In this document: in pieces, positions 27,384-34,462 of the stretch
Layout: the number at the start of each line of letters is the position of its first letter
Position numbering within the stretch: position 1 is the stretch's first letter
Assembly (NCBI GenBank): GCA_019694435.1
Contig: JAIBBZ010000026.1
Coordinates: 1-64,000, forward strand
Origin: Pirellulales bacterium
Lineage (GTDB): Bacteria > Planctomycetota > Planctomycetia > Pirellulales > JAEUIK01
Length of the DNA stretch: 64,000 nt
Reading direction: 5' to 3'
Notes under the pieces: model-generated
The model's input: the letters and a program-made list of their open reading frames with translations, nothing else
Databases searched by the model: none
What the model was told of the DNA's origin: nothing
Made by a program: the position numbers and the translations under genes

Positions 27384-29903
27384 ATGCAGCGACAACCGCA
27401 CTACATCGCCGACCAGCGTCTCCGGATCCTGCACCCCAAAGACGGCGTGCCGAGGCTGGCCGATCTCGATGTCCCCCGGCGGGGCGATGCGGACCAGGGG
27501 GCGCGGGGTGGCGGGCGTCGTTCGGGCAATTCCCCCCCTGCGGCGTTTAGTGGGGCCTGGCAGCCGGCCGATCGGGGCCGGTGGGTCGCCGGCCAACTGG
27601 CCGCGGCTGACCATATATATAGGGCGCTGCCTGATGCCCCCGCGGCCAATCCCCCCGGCCGGCGTCAAGAACCCGAGGCCCGCCGACGCCGTCCCGCTCC
27701 CGCCGAACGGCCGAGAACCCTCGCCCCCGCTCCCGGCGGGCTGCGCGAGGTCGTCCTGTCCGAGGCCGGTGAGGGGAAGTCGACCACGCTCGAGTACCTC
27801 GTCACCTGGACCTGTGCGCATCGTCCGGCCGGCTGTGCCTTTCTCGTTCGGGCCGACGAGCTGCCCGCCTCGGCCGAAAAGTTGCTCGACACGCTCGTCG
27901 ACAAGGTCCTCTCGGGCAACAACTCGGTCTCCCATCTGTCGCCGAAGAACCGGCAGGCGCGACACGCCGATGTGCGCGGGCAGCTTGCCCGGCTGGCGAT
28001 GCGGGGAGAGTTGCTGTTGGCGTTCGACGGTATCGACCATGCCAGCGATAAGCAGCTCAAGGTGCTCGGCGCAATCCTCAACCACCGCGACACGACGTTT
28101 GCCACGTGTCGGATCATTCTGGGTAGTCGCCCCTATCGGATTCGCGAGCACTTCGAGACGCTGTTCGGCCACCAAGACTTCGCGCCGGGCTGGCAGTTCT
28201 TGTGGCTCGAGCCGTTCGACGAACCGCAGCAGCGGCTTTACCTGGGCAAGGACAGCGCAGGCCGTGATCGCTACGACAATGTCCCGGTCGAGGCCCAACC
28301 GCTGTTGGCCGTGCCGCGGGTGCTCTATTACCTGAGCCTGCTGGATGACGCCGAGTTCGCCGGCCTCAGCACCCCCAGCGACGTCTTCTGGAAGGCAACG
28401 CGCAAGATGCTGGCCGATGGCCTGGCCAACAGCACGCGGACCAAACAGGTCAAGCTCGAAGACGTGCAGATGCTGCTGGCGGCGATTGCCTTCACGATGG
28501 TGGCCGACGGCGCCGAACCGAACTTCCGGGCCGTTGACGCCCACGCCCATGCGATGAAGGAGCTGGCGGCCGCCGTGATCCGCCGGCAACAGGCACACTA
28601 CCAGGAGCTGAAGCTCCGCGTGCAGCGCACGCCCGCCTGGTGGGATCGGTCGCTCAAGCAGCTCGCGGCCCTCAACACGGTCGTGCAGTTTGGTTTCCTC
28701 GAACAGAACGCACCCAGTGGGATTCAGTTTCGCGATCGGGGCTTGCAGGAGTTTTATGCGGGCCTGTGGATGTCGCTCTATGCGCCGGCGGCCGATGCCC
28801 AGCGGCTGTGGGGCCTGGTGTACCTCCCGCAGGACGATTCGACGGGCGACTACTACTGGATGTGGCGCTATGCGGCCGAGATACCAGCCGAGGCGCGACC
28901 GCCGGCGAAGACGAAGCTGAATCCCTGGGTTCGTTCGCTGGGCGTGGTCTATCGCCCCGGCGACGGGACGGCCGCCGGAACCAAGCGGAGCTGTGAAATC
29001 ATCTACCGCTCTTGGGAGCCAATGCAGGCATATGCCATCGCGGGCGACAAGTCGGCGAACGATGTAATCGAAGACTGGCAGAGCGAGTTCGAGGATGTCC
29101 TGCTCAACAGCAACTGGTCGCGGTTCGAGAAACTTCACGGCCACGACTGGGGCAGCCCCTCGAAAGGCAAGAAGACCACGCGTCAGGACGTCGTCTGGTC
29201 GTGGGCGGCGGCAACAAGCCGGGCCCACCAGTTCAAGAATTGCTTCATCAAGGTCCCCGCGGGCCGCTTTCGGATGGGATCGCGAAAGGGCGATGAAGAG
29301 CGATACGACGACGAACCAAACGGCATCGAGTTGAGCGTCGGCGCGTTTCAGCTCAGCCGCTTCCCGACGCTGATCGCCTGGTACCACCTGTTCGACCCCC
29401 GGCATGACGATCCCTGGCTTGAGGACGTTGGTCCGGAGGGGCCAGCCACCGAGGTCGATTGGTACGATGCTTGGGTGTTTTGCCAGTGGGCTCGATGGGA
29501 CGGCGAGAGCTGCCGGCTCGCGGACGAAGTCGAGTGGGAATACGCCGCCAAGGCAGGCACGGATTGGCGCTGGCGCCGTTGGTGGGGTGACGAGGCGGAC
29601 GCAAGCCGCATGACGTTTAAATCAGGCGAACCCACGTCGCTGGAACCCGCCGTCGCTGCGGGCAAGCACGCACACGACAATCCCTGGGGGTTTCGCGACA
29701 TCTTGGGCAACGTCTATGAGTGGACGTCCTCGTGGTACGAATACGATGCATTGCGCGCCATGGAGCCCAGCTTTGTCGGCGATTCCCGCGTGCTCCGCGG
29801 CGGTTCTTGGAACGACTTCGCCGGGTACTGCCGATCCGCCTACCGGTACTGGCTCATGCCCGACCTCCGCTACTTCATGGGGTTCCGTGTTGCCAGGACT
29901 TAG
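27384..29903 (+). CDS. NACHT NTPase-FGE-fold DGR target, type B, right copy
   Basis: 839 residues. It starts MQRQPHYIADQRLRILHPKD. Residues 45-115 form a low-complexity Pro/Arg/Ala linker. The NACHT ATPase has P-loop SEAGEGKST and Walker B LLLAFDGID. The C-terminal FGE-fold domain has FRMGSRKGD, LADEVEWEYAAKAGTDW, ILGNVYEW and the VLRGGSW...CRSAYR variable tail. Relative to the DGR template all 16 substitutions are at adenines, so this is a live diversification target in cis to avd and the reverse transcriptase. The classical FGE first catalytic Cys position is a variable residue, so the domain is a binding scaffold, not an enzyme. AGGAG precedes the ATG at 27384. Confidence 0.85.
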   Translation: MQRQPHYIADQRLRILHPKDGVPRLADLDVPRRGDADQGARGGGRRSGNSPPAAFSGAWQPADRGRWVAGQLAAADHIYRALPDAPAANPPGRRQEPEARRRRPAPAERPRTLAPAPGGLREVVLSEAGEGKSTTLEYLVTWTCAHRPAGCAFLVRADELPASAEKLLDTLVDKVLSGNNSVSHLSPKNRQARHADVRGQLARLAMRGELLLAFDGIDHASDKQLKVLGAILNHRDTTFATCRIILGSRPYRIREHFETLFGHQDFAPGWQFLWLEPFDEPQQRLYLGKDSAGRDRYDNVPVEAQPLLAVPRVLYYLSLLDDAEFAGLSTPSDVFWKATRKMLADGLANSTRTKQVKLEDVQMLLAAIAFTMVADGAEPNFRAVDAHAHAMKELAAAVIRRQQAHYQELKLRVQRTPAWWDRSLKQLAALNTVVQFGFLEQNAPSGIQFRDRGLQEFYAGLWMSLYAPAADAQRLWGLVYLPQDDSTGDYYWMWRYAAEIPAEARPPAKTKLNPWVRSLGVVYRPGDGTAAGTKRSCEIIYRSWEPMQAYAIAGDKSANDVIEDWQSEFEDVLLNSNWSRFEKLHGHDWGSPSKGKKTTRQDVVWSWAAATSRAHQFKNCFIKVPAGRFRMGSRKGDEERYDDEPNGIELSVGAFQLSRFPTLIAWYHLFDPRHDDPWLEDVGPEGPATEVDWYDAWVFCQWARWDGESCRLADEVEWEYAAKAGTDWRWRRWWGDEADASRMTFKSGEPTSLEPAVAAGKHAHDNPWGFRDILGNVYEWTSSWYEYDALRAMEPSFVGDSRVLRGGSWNDFAGYCRSAYRYWLMPDLRYFMGFRVART
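29784..29896 (+). repeat. DGR variable region VR1 (cis target)
   Basis: 113 bp at the 3' end of the type B right gene. Aligned to the template (31425-31540) it shows 16 substitutions, all at template adenines, and one in-frame 3-nt deletion (GAA in CGGAAC). The flanks on both sides are identical to the template, including the CCGTGTTGCCAG end, the likely initiation-of-homing site. Confidence 0.95.
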
Positions 29904-30020
29904 TATCGGTTTGCTCTTTTACCCTGTAACGCTCTGCCCTTTCTGCCTTCTGCCCTTTTTCATTTTCTGCTGGCTGCGTACGACGAGCGCAGCGAGGCGC
30001 GCGAGTTATTCTTTAGGAAG
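29904..30020 (+). repeat. Post-VR element with hairpin, copy next to avd
   Basis: A pyrimidine-rich tract followed by the stem GCTGCG/CGCAGC (29973-29978 and 29988-29993) and GCGCGCGAGTTATT. The same segment follows the VRs at 32.0 and 46.5 kb. Here it also serves as the leader of avd. Confidence 0.75.
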
Positions 30021-30029
30021 GACCACCCG

Positions 30030-30386
30030 ATGAAGCCCGATGCCGAGTTGCCGATCGTGCGGTTTACCCACGAGTTCATCGTCTGCCTGATTCCCTTGGT
30101 CGGCAAGTTCCCCCGCGACCTTCGGTTCACCCTCGGCGAACGGATCGAACGCCAGGCGCTTTTGATTCTCGAGCTGTTGATTCGGGCCCGTTACCAGCGC
30201 GAGCGATCCGAGCTGCTCGAACAAACCAATATCGAACTGGAAGTGCTGCGCTATCTGGTTCGCACGGCCCATGACCTCCGGGCCTTGCCCACCAAGGCAT
30301 TCGGCCGCATTGCCGGCCAACTGCTTGAGCTTGGCCAACAACTGGGCGGCTGGCGCAAATCGCTCGCGTCGCGTCCCACGAGGTAG
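30030..30386 (+). CDS. avd: DGR accessory variability determinant (Avd)-like protein
   Basis: 118 residues, almost entirely helical and basic, with helices such as RFTHEFIVCLIPLVGKF, LGERIERQALLILELLIRAR and LEVLRYLVRTAHDLRALP. Size, four-helix pattern and position match Avd, the pentameric four-helix-bundle partner that binds the reverse transcriptase and template RNA in DGRs. AGGAAGGA precedes the ATG. Only 6 bp separate it from the reverse transcriptase, so the two are co-translated. Confidence 0.85.
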   Translation: MKPDAELPIVRFTHEFIVCLIPLVGKFPRDLRFTLGERIERQALLILELLIRARYQRERSELLEQTNIELEVLRYLVRTAHDLRALPTKAFGRIAGQLLELGQQLGGWRKSLASRPTR

Positions 30387-30392
30387 GCGACC

Positions 30393-31424
30393 ATGAAACG
30401 CCACGGTGGCTTATGGTGCGAGGTGGTGGCGTTCGAGAATCTCTTGCGGGCGTTTCGCAAGGCCCGCCGGGGGAAATGCCAGCGCCGCGATGTCGAGCGT
30501 TTTTCGTTTCGCTATGAACTGGAATTGGCGACACTCCAACGTGAGCTGGTCGCCGGGACGTACCAGCCGGGCCCGCTACGGACGTTCATCCTCCACGACG
30601 GCAAGCCGCGGCGGATCAGTGCCGCGCCGTTTCGCGATCGCGTCGTGCATCACGCCCTGTGCAACGTGATCGAGCCGATCTTCGAGCGGAGGTTTATCGA
30701 CGACAGCTATGCCAGCCGGCAGGGAAAAGGGGTCCACGCGGCAATTCGCCGCTACCAGCAATTCGCTCGCGGCCACCCGTATGTTCTGAAGTGCGACGTC
30801 AGCAAGTTCTTTCCGAGCGTGGATCATCACGTGCTGCTGCGGTTGTTGGCCCGCAAGCTGAAAGACCGAGACGTGTTGGATCTCGCGCGCCGGATCGTCG
30901 CCAACAGCAGCCCGGCCCTGGCAACCGACGCGGGCCTTCGCGGCCTGCCGATCGGCAATCAGACGAGCCAGTTCTTCGGCAACGTCTACCTCGATCCGCT
31001 GGATCATTTTGTCAAGGAGCGGCTCCGTTGCCGGAGCTACCTGCGGTATGTCGACGACTTTGTGCTCCTCGGTGACGATACCCATCAACTGGCCGGGTTT
31101 CGCGAGGCGATTGCCGAGTTTCTCGCGAGCCTGCGCTTGCAGCTTCATCCCCAGAAGCGCGCCATCAGCCGCACCGGAGATGGGCTGCGACTGCTGGGCT
31201 ACCGAGTCTGGCCGCGACACAGCCGGCTGACGCGCGAGGGGGTGCTGCGAGCGCGGCGCAGATTACGCCGGTATCAGCGGTGGTATGCCGCGGGCCGGTT
31301 GACCGGGGCCGAGCTGACCCAACGAGTGCGTGCCTGGCTGGGACATGCCCTCCATGCCAGCCCGGAGAGCTTTCGTCGCGATCTGCTCGGCGATATTGTG
31401 TTCACCAGGTCACCCGCCGATTGA
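30393..31424 (+). CDS. DGR reverse transcriptase
   Basis: 343 residues with the RT fingers and palm: RRISAAPFRDRVVHHAL, YVLKCDVSKFFPSVDHH (motif A), GLPIGNQTSQFFGN (motif B, residues 188-193 GNQTSQ) and YVDDFVLL (catalytic Asp221 and Asp222). The GNxTSQ form of motif B is diagnostic of DGR reverse transcriptases, as opposed to the QGxxxSP of group II intron or retron enzymes. There is no maturase or endonuclease domain. The stop codon is immediately followed by the template repeat. The enzyme would copy template RNA with errors at adenines, and the cDNA replaces a variable region. Confidence 0.95.
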   Translation: MKRHGGLWCEVVAFENLLRAFRKARRGKCQRRDVERFSFRYELELATLQRELVAGTYQPGPLRTFILHDGKPRRISAAPFRDRVVHHALCNVIEPIFERRFIDDSYASRQGKGVHAAIRRYQQFARGHPYVLKCDVSKFFPSVDHHVLLRLLARKLKDRDVLDLARRIVANSSPALATDAGLRGLPIGNQTSQFFGNVYLDPLDHFVKERLRCRSYLRYVDDFVLLGDDTHQLAGFREAIAEFLASLRLQLHPQKRAISRTGDGLRLLGYRVWPRHSRLTREGVLRARRRLRRYQRWYAAGRLTGAELTQRVRAWLGHALHASPESFRRDLLGDIVFTRSPAD

Positions 31425-31540
31425 TCCCGCGTGCTCCGCGGCGGTTCTTGGAACAACAACGCCAGGAACTGCCGATCCGCAAACCGGAACAGGAACATGC
31501 CCGACAACCGGAACAACAACATGGGGTTCCGTGTTGCCAG
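31425..31540 (+). repeat. DGR template repeat (TR)
   Basis: 116 bp starting at the base after the reverse-transcriptase stop. If translated it would encode [17 protein letters not shown] and NPD-type Asn-rich text. AAC codons at each variable position are the hallmark of a DGR template, because AAY gives the widest amino-acid range without stop codons when adenines are mutated. It has no ribosome-binding site and is not a gene. Three VRs in the window match it except at adenines. Confidence 0.97.
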
Positions 31541-31860
31541 CACAGCCGGCGGCGCGAGCCGCGAGGGCCCGAACTTGCCGGTTCACGGACCGGCAGGGAG
31601 CGCATCTGTGCAGTCCAAGGCGCGTGACCCGTGTCGCGGGACGGAGCCGCGGCCGAAAGAGACCGTGGCCGTCCGAGGTTGGTAGCCGGGAGGGCGAAGA
31701 CCTTGGGCGGCCCTTTGCCGGTCGCGGCCACCGATTCGCTGGGGCCCAACGGAGTTCGGTAGATTTGCCGAAGATTCAAGAAATCAGGCAAATTCGCCTA
31801 ACTCGGCAGGCGGCTCGCTTGTCGGCTCGCGCCGCCGAACGCGGCTCGGACCTCAAAAAT
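31425..31860 (+). ncRNA. Predicted DGR template RNA with structured 3' spacer
   Basis: Downstream of the TR is a GC-rich, non-coding stretch with a perfect hairpin, TGCCGGT/ACCGGCA (31576-31582 and 31589-31595, loop TCACGG). A 13-bp inverted repeat encloses the region: GGCGGCGCGAGCC at 31548-31560 and its complement at 31824-31836. In the Bordetella phage DGR, the spacer beyond the TR folds and primes cDNA synthesis with RT and Avd; this region has the right place and structure for that. RNA ends are not known. Confidence 0.55.
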
Positions 31861-31967
31861 TAAACTCGCGCGCCTCGCTGCGCTCGTCGCTGGCATACGC
31901 AGCCAGCAGAAAGAAAAAGGGAAGAAGGCAGAAAGGGCAGAGTGTAAAAGGGCGAAAGGGCAAACCG
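31861..31967 (-). repeat. Post-VR element with hairpin, copy at 32 kb
   Basis: Follows the stop codon of the type C right NACHT-FGE gene. Stem GCTGCG/CGCAGC (31877-31882 and 31898-31903) plus the same tracts as the copy before avd, in inverted orientation. Because it faces the DGR RNA region, it may also separate the convergent transcripts. Confidence 0.7.
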
Positions 31968-34373
31968 TTACGAAGTCCTGGCAACACGGAACCCCATGCC
32001 GTCGTCCCGGAGGACGGGCAAGTTCCCGAACCGGTTTGCGGATCGGCAGCTCCTGGCGAAGTTGAACCAAGAACCGCCGCGGAGCACGCGGGATCGGCCT
32101 GATGGTGGGCCCTCCGGATCCGTCACCGGTGCCTTCGGATAAGCTCCGTACCAGTCGCTGCACCACTCCCACACGTTACCGTGCATGTCACTCAACTCCA
32201 GGGCATTGCGCCGGTAGCCTCGCCTGGGGTCGTCGGGATTCTTCTTGTCAGCGTCCCCAACGGGTGTCGTACGCTCCAGGTATGGGCCCCTGGATTCGTC
32301 GCCATACGGGTAGTTGCCGTCGCAGTTCGCCTGGGTGCCGTTCAGCACCTCGCCAAAGTGGAACCGCGTCTCTGTACCCGCGCGGCAAGCGTACTCCCAT
32401 TCCGCCTCGCTGGGGAGACGGTACTCGGGACCCAGCCACAAACAAAAAGACAACGCGTCGTACCAGCACACGTAGATTGCGGGGCAGCGCGGCTCTGGGC
32501 TGCGCCGCTTGTAGTCGCTGTACCGTGAATGGTGTTCCGGGTCGAACAGGCCGTACTGCTCATTCGTTACCGCGTATTCCGCAAGACTGAACGGCTTCGT
32601 CAGCTTTACCTCGTGCTGATGCTCATCGTCCCCCCGCCGGGGCTCGTCCAACGGAGAGCCCATCTGGAATGTCTGTGGAATGCCCTTGTCGTTCGGGATG
32701 ATCGACTTGAAACCGTTTGAGAAATCGGCGGCAATCCGCCGGGCCTCGGCGCCGCGATCGCCGGCGATGATTCTCTGAAACTCCTGCTGGTACTCGTCCA
32801 GGCATTCGGATTTGAACAGATCCTTCAGCTTCCCCGTCGCGCGAGATTCCCAGTTGGCATGCGCCCGGTAGATCATCTCCGTCGAGCGCCGCGGCCCCGG
32901 GGGTGTCCCATCGCCGGGGCGGAACAGCGGTTTCACGGCAGCCGTCCAGCGGTTCGCAGCGACTCGCTCCAGCGGCATCTCGCACACAAACCGCCAGACG
33001 CTGTAGAGAAACGCGTCGCTCTCCATTGGCGGCGACAGGAACAAATGCTCGCCCCACCATGTCAGATCGTCGGCCGAAGCGTACTTGACGATCCAGATCG
33101 CCGCGAAGAAGGCCTGCAAGGTCGGATCGCGCCAGTAGACTTGCGTGAGCCCATCGTGGTCGAGGTAACCATGCTCCAAGGCCTCGTTGGCCTGGGCCAC
33201 CAGATCGAGTTGATCGCCAAACTCCCGCAGTGAGGTAAACTCGGCCAGGTCCTCCCGGCGGCGTTTCCAAACCGCGCCGCGAAAGTCCTCGAAATCTGCC
33301 GGGGCCACCCCCTCGAAGTTGTCAGCCCGCAGCATCTCGAACGCCAACAGGGCCAGCAGCTTTTCGACCTCGCTCTTCTTTAACTTGACGCGTTGACCCA
33401 GCCGGTTGAGGGCATCCTTGTTTTCAATCTGCCGAAGGTCCTCTTCCAGGCACTCGAAATACACGCCACAGCTCGTGGCGATCCCTCCGAGATCGTCCAG
33501 CTTGTACAGCACCTCGAGAAACCGCGGAACCCGCAACACGTCGACGTCGAGCTGTTGCAGCAGCTCGACGCGCTCGTCCCCCAAGTAGATTTTGACCTGT
33601 TCCTCGGTGAAGGGCAGCAACTGCACGTAGCGCCACGCGCGAGCGGGTGAGGTGCTGGAGTCGGCAAACAGGTCGCTCCAGTACCGCTCCACTCCATGGG
33701 GCCGGCCCGAGACGACGACGCGGCAAGCGTGACCATCGGCCTTCAGAACAGCGGCCAGGGCAGCGATCTTCGGACTGACTTCGTCGTTTCTGGTTGAGCG
33801 GGTCTGGTCGAGTGCATCGAACAGCAGCACGAGCCGCTGCTGGTGCAACAGCCGCTCGACCTGGTTCGCCAGTTCGTCGTGCCGAATGGAAACCTGGCGG
33901 CCATTTGACTCGGCACCATGCACGCCCTCGGCGACGGCGGCCACGACGATGCGCTTGATCCAGTCCAGGGGTTTCTCTTCGGGAGCCGGAACGGCGATCT
34001 TGCCCAGCGGCAAGTAGACGGCCAGAAACTCGGGCCGGTGCCGGGCAATCGCCGCTGTGGCCCATTGGAGCAGCGTCGTCTTGCCGATCCCGCCGTCGGT
34101 CGTGACACACAACCGGCGCGAGGGAACCTTGGGCTGGAGCAACCAGTCGAGAAACACCCGCCGCTTGTTCGTCTTGACCCAAGGGCGCCTGCGCCGGCGG
34201 CGCGACGGGGTGGCGGAGTCCTGCACGCGCCGCTTGTCGCGGCGGAGACGGCTGGCGCGAAAGGCTTGGGGAGTCAGGTGTTTTTGCGGATCGGACACGT
34301 TGCGCAACAGAAGCATCCGCTGCGAATCGATCCACGGCGGCAGGGGCCACTTTGCCCGCTTCGTCTTGGCCAT
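31968..34373 (-). CDS. NACHT NTPase-FGE-fold DGR target, type C, right copy
   Basis: About 801 residues. N-terminus MAKTKRAKWPLPPWIDSQRM, then a basic linker, NACHT P-loop TDGGIGKTTLL, Walker B LVLLFDALDQT, helical regions and the FGE-fold domain (FQMGSPLDEP, LPSEAEWEYACRAGTETRF, MHGNVWEWCSDW). The variable tail differs from the DGR template by 16 adenine-only substitutions, so it is a trans target of the DGR on the opposite strand. It lies 80-90 bp downstream of the second Dop/PafA-like gene in the same direction and is likely the last gene of the ubiquitin/UBact operon. Alternative starts are the ATG at 34382 or the TTG at 34460. Confidence 0.85.
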   Translation of the reverse strand: MAKTKRAKWPLPPWIDSQRMLLLRNVSDPQKHLTPQAFRASRLRRDKRRVQDSATPSRRRRRRPWVKTNKRRVFLDWLLQPKVPSRRLCVTTDGGIGKTTLLQWATAAIARHRPEFLAVYLPLGKIAVPAPEEKPLDWIKRIVVAAVAEGVHGAESNGRQVSIRHDELANQVERLLHQQRLVLLFDALDQTRSTRNDEVSPKIAALAAVLKADGHACRVVVSGRPHGVERYWSDLFADSSTSPARAWRYVQLLPFTEEQVKIYLGDERVELLQQLDVDVLRVPRFLEVLYKLDDLGGIATSCGVYFECLEEDLRQIENKDALNRLGQRVKLKKSEVEKLLALLAFEMLRADNFEGVAPADFEDFRGAVWKRRREDLAEFTSLREFGDQLDLVAQANEALEHGYLDHDGLTQVYWRDPTLQAFFAAIWIVKYASADDLTWWGEHLFLSPPMESDAFLYSVWRFVCEMPLERVAANRWTAAVKPLFRPGDGTPPGPRRSTEMIYRAHANWESRATGKLKDLFKSECLDEYQQEFQRIIAGDRGAEARRIAADFSNGFKSIIPNDKGIPQTFQMGSPLDEPRRGDDEHQHEVKLTKPFSLAEYAVTNEQYGLFDPEHHSRYSDYKRRSPEPRCPAIYVCWYDALSFCLWLGPEYRLPSEAEWEYACRAGTETRFHFGEVLNGTQANCDGNYPYGDESRGPYLERTTPVGDADKKNPDDPRRGYRRNALELSDMHGNVWEWCSDWYGAYPKAPVTDPEGPPSGRSRVLRGGSWFNFARSCRSANRFGNLPVLRDDGMGFRVARTS
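31978..32093 (-). repeat. DGR variable region VR2 (trans target)
   Basis: 116 bp on the minus strand. Gapless alignment to the TR gives 16 substitutions, all at template adenines, and none elsewhere. Two lie outside AAC/AGG codons (ATG to TTG, GAC to GTC), again at A. Confidence 0.95.
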
Positions 34374-34462
34374 GGGTGCCATGCCGGGTGCCCGATACCG
34401 ATCGACCGTCAACAGAGTATCCAAACCGTGACGGGCCGGGACAAGCCGCGGGGAGCGCAATG

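Noticed and set aside
27372..29405. Long minus-strand frame opposite the type B right NACHT-FGE gene
   Set aside because: It is the antisense shadow of a gene with clear NACHT and FGE motifs; composition is Arg/Gly/His-biased and it lacks a ribosome-binding site.
30393..31424. Group II intron or retron reverse transcriptase
   Set aside because: Motif B is GNQTSQ (DGR type). There are no maturase or HNH domains, no intron boundary structures, and avd and TR/VR repeats are present.
31431..31685. Frame beginning [12 protein letters not shown] that looks like a small FGE-tail gene
   Set aside because: This is the DGR template repeat. The Asn-rich text reflects AAC codons kept for mutagenesis, with no start context and no FGE domain upstream in frame.
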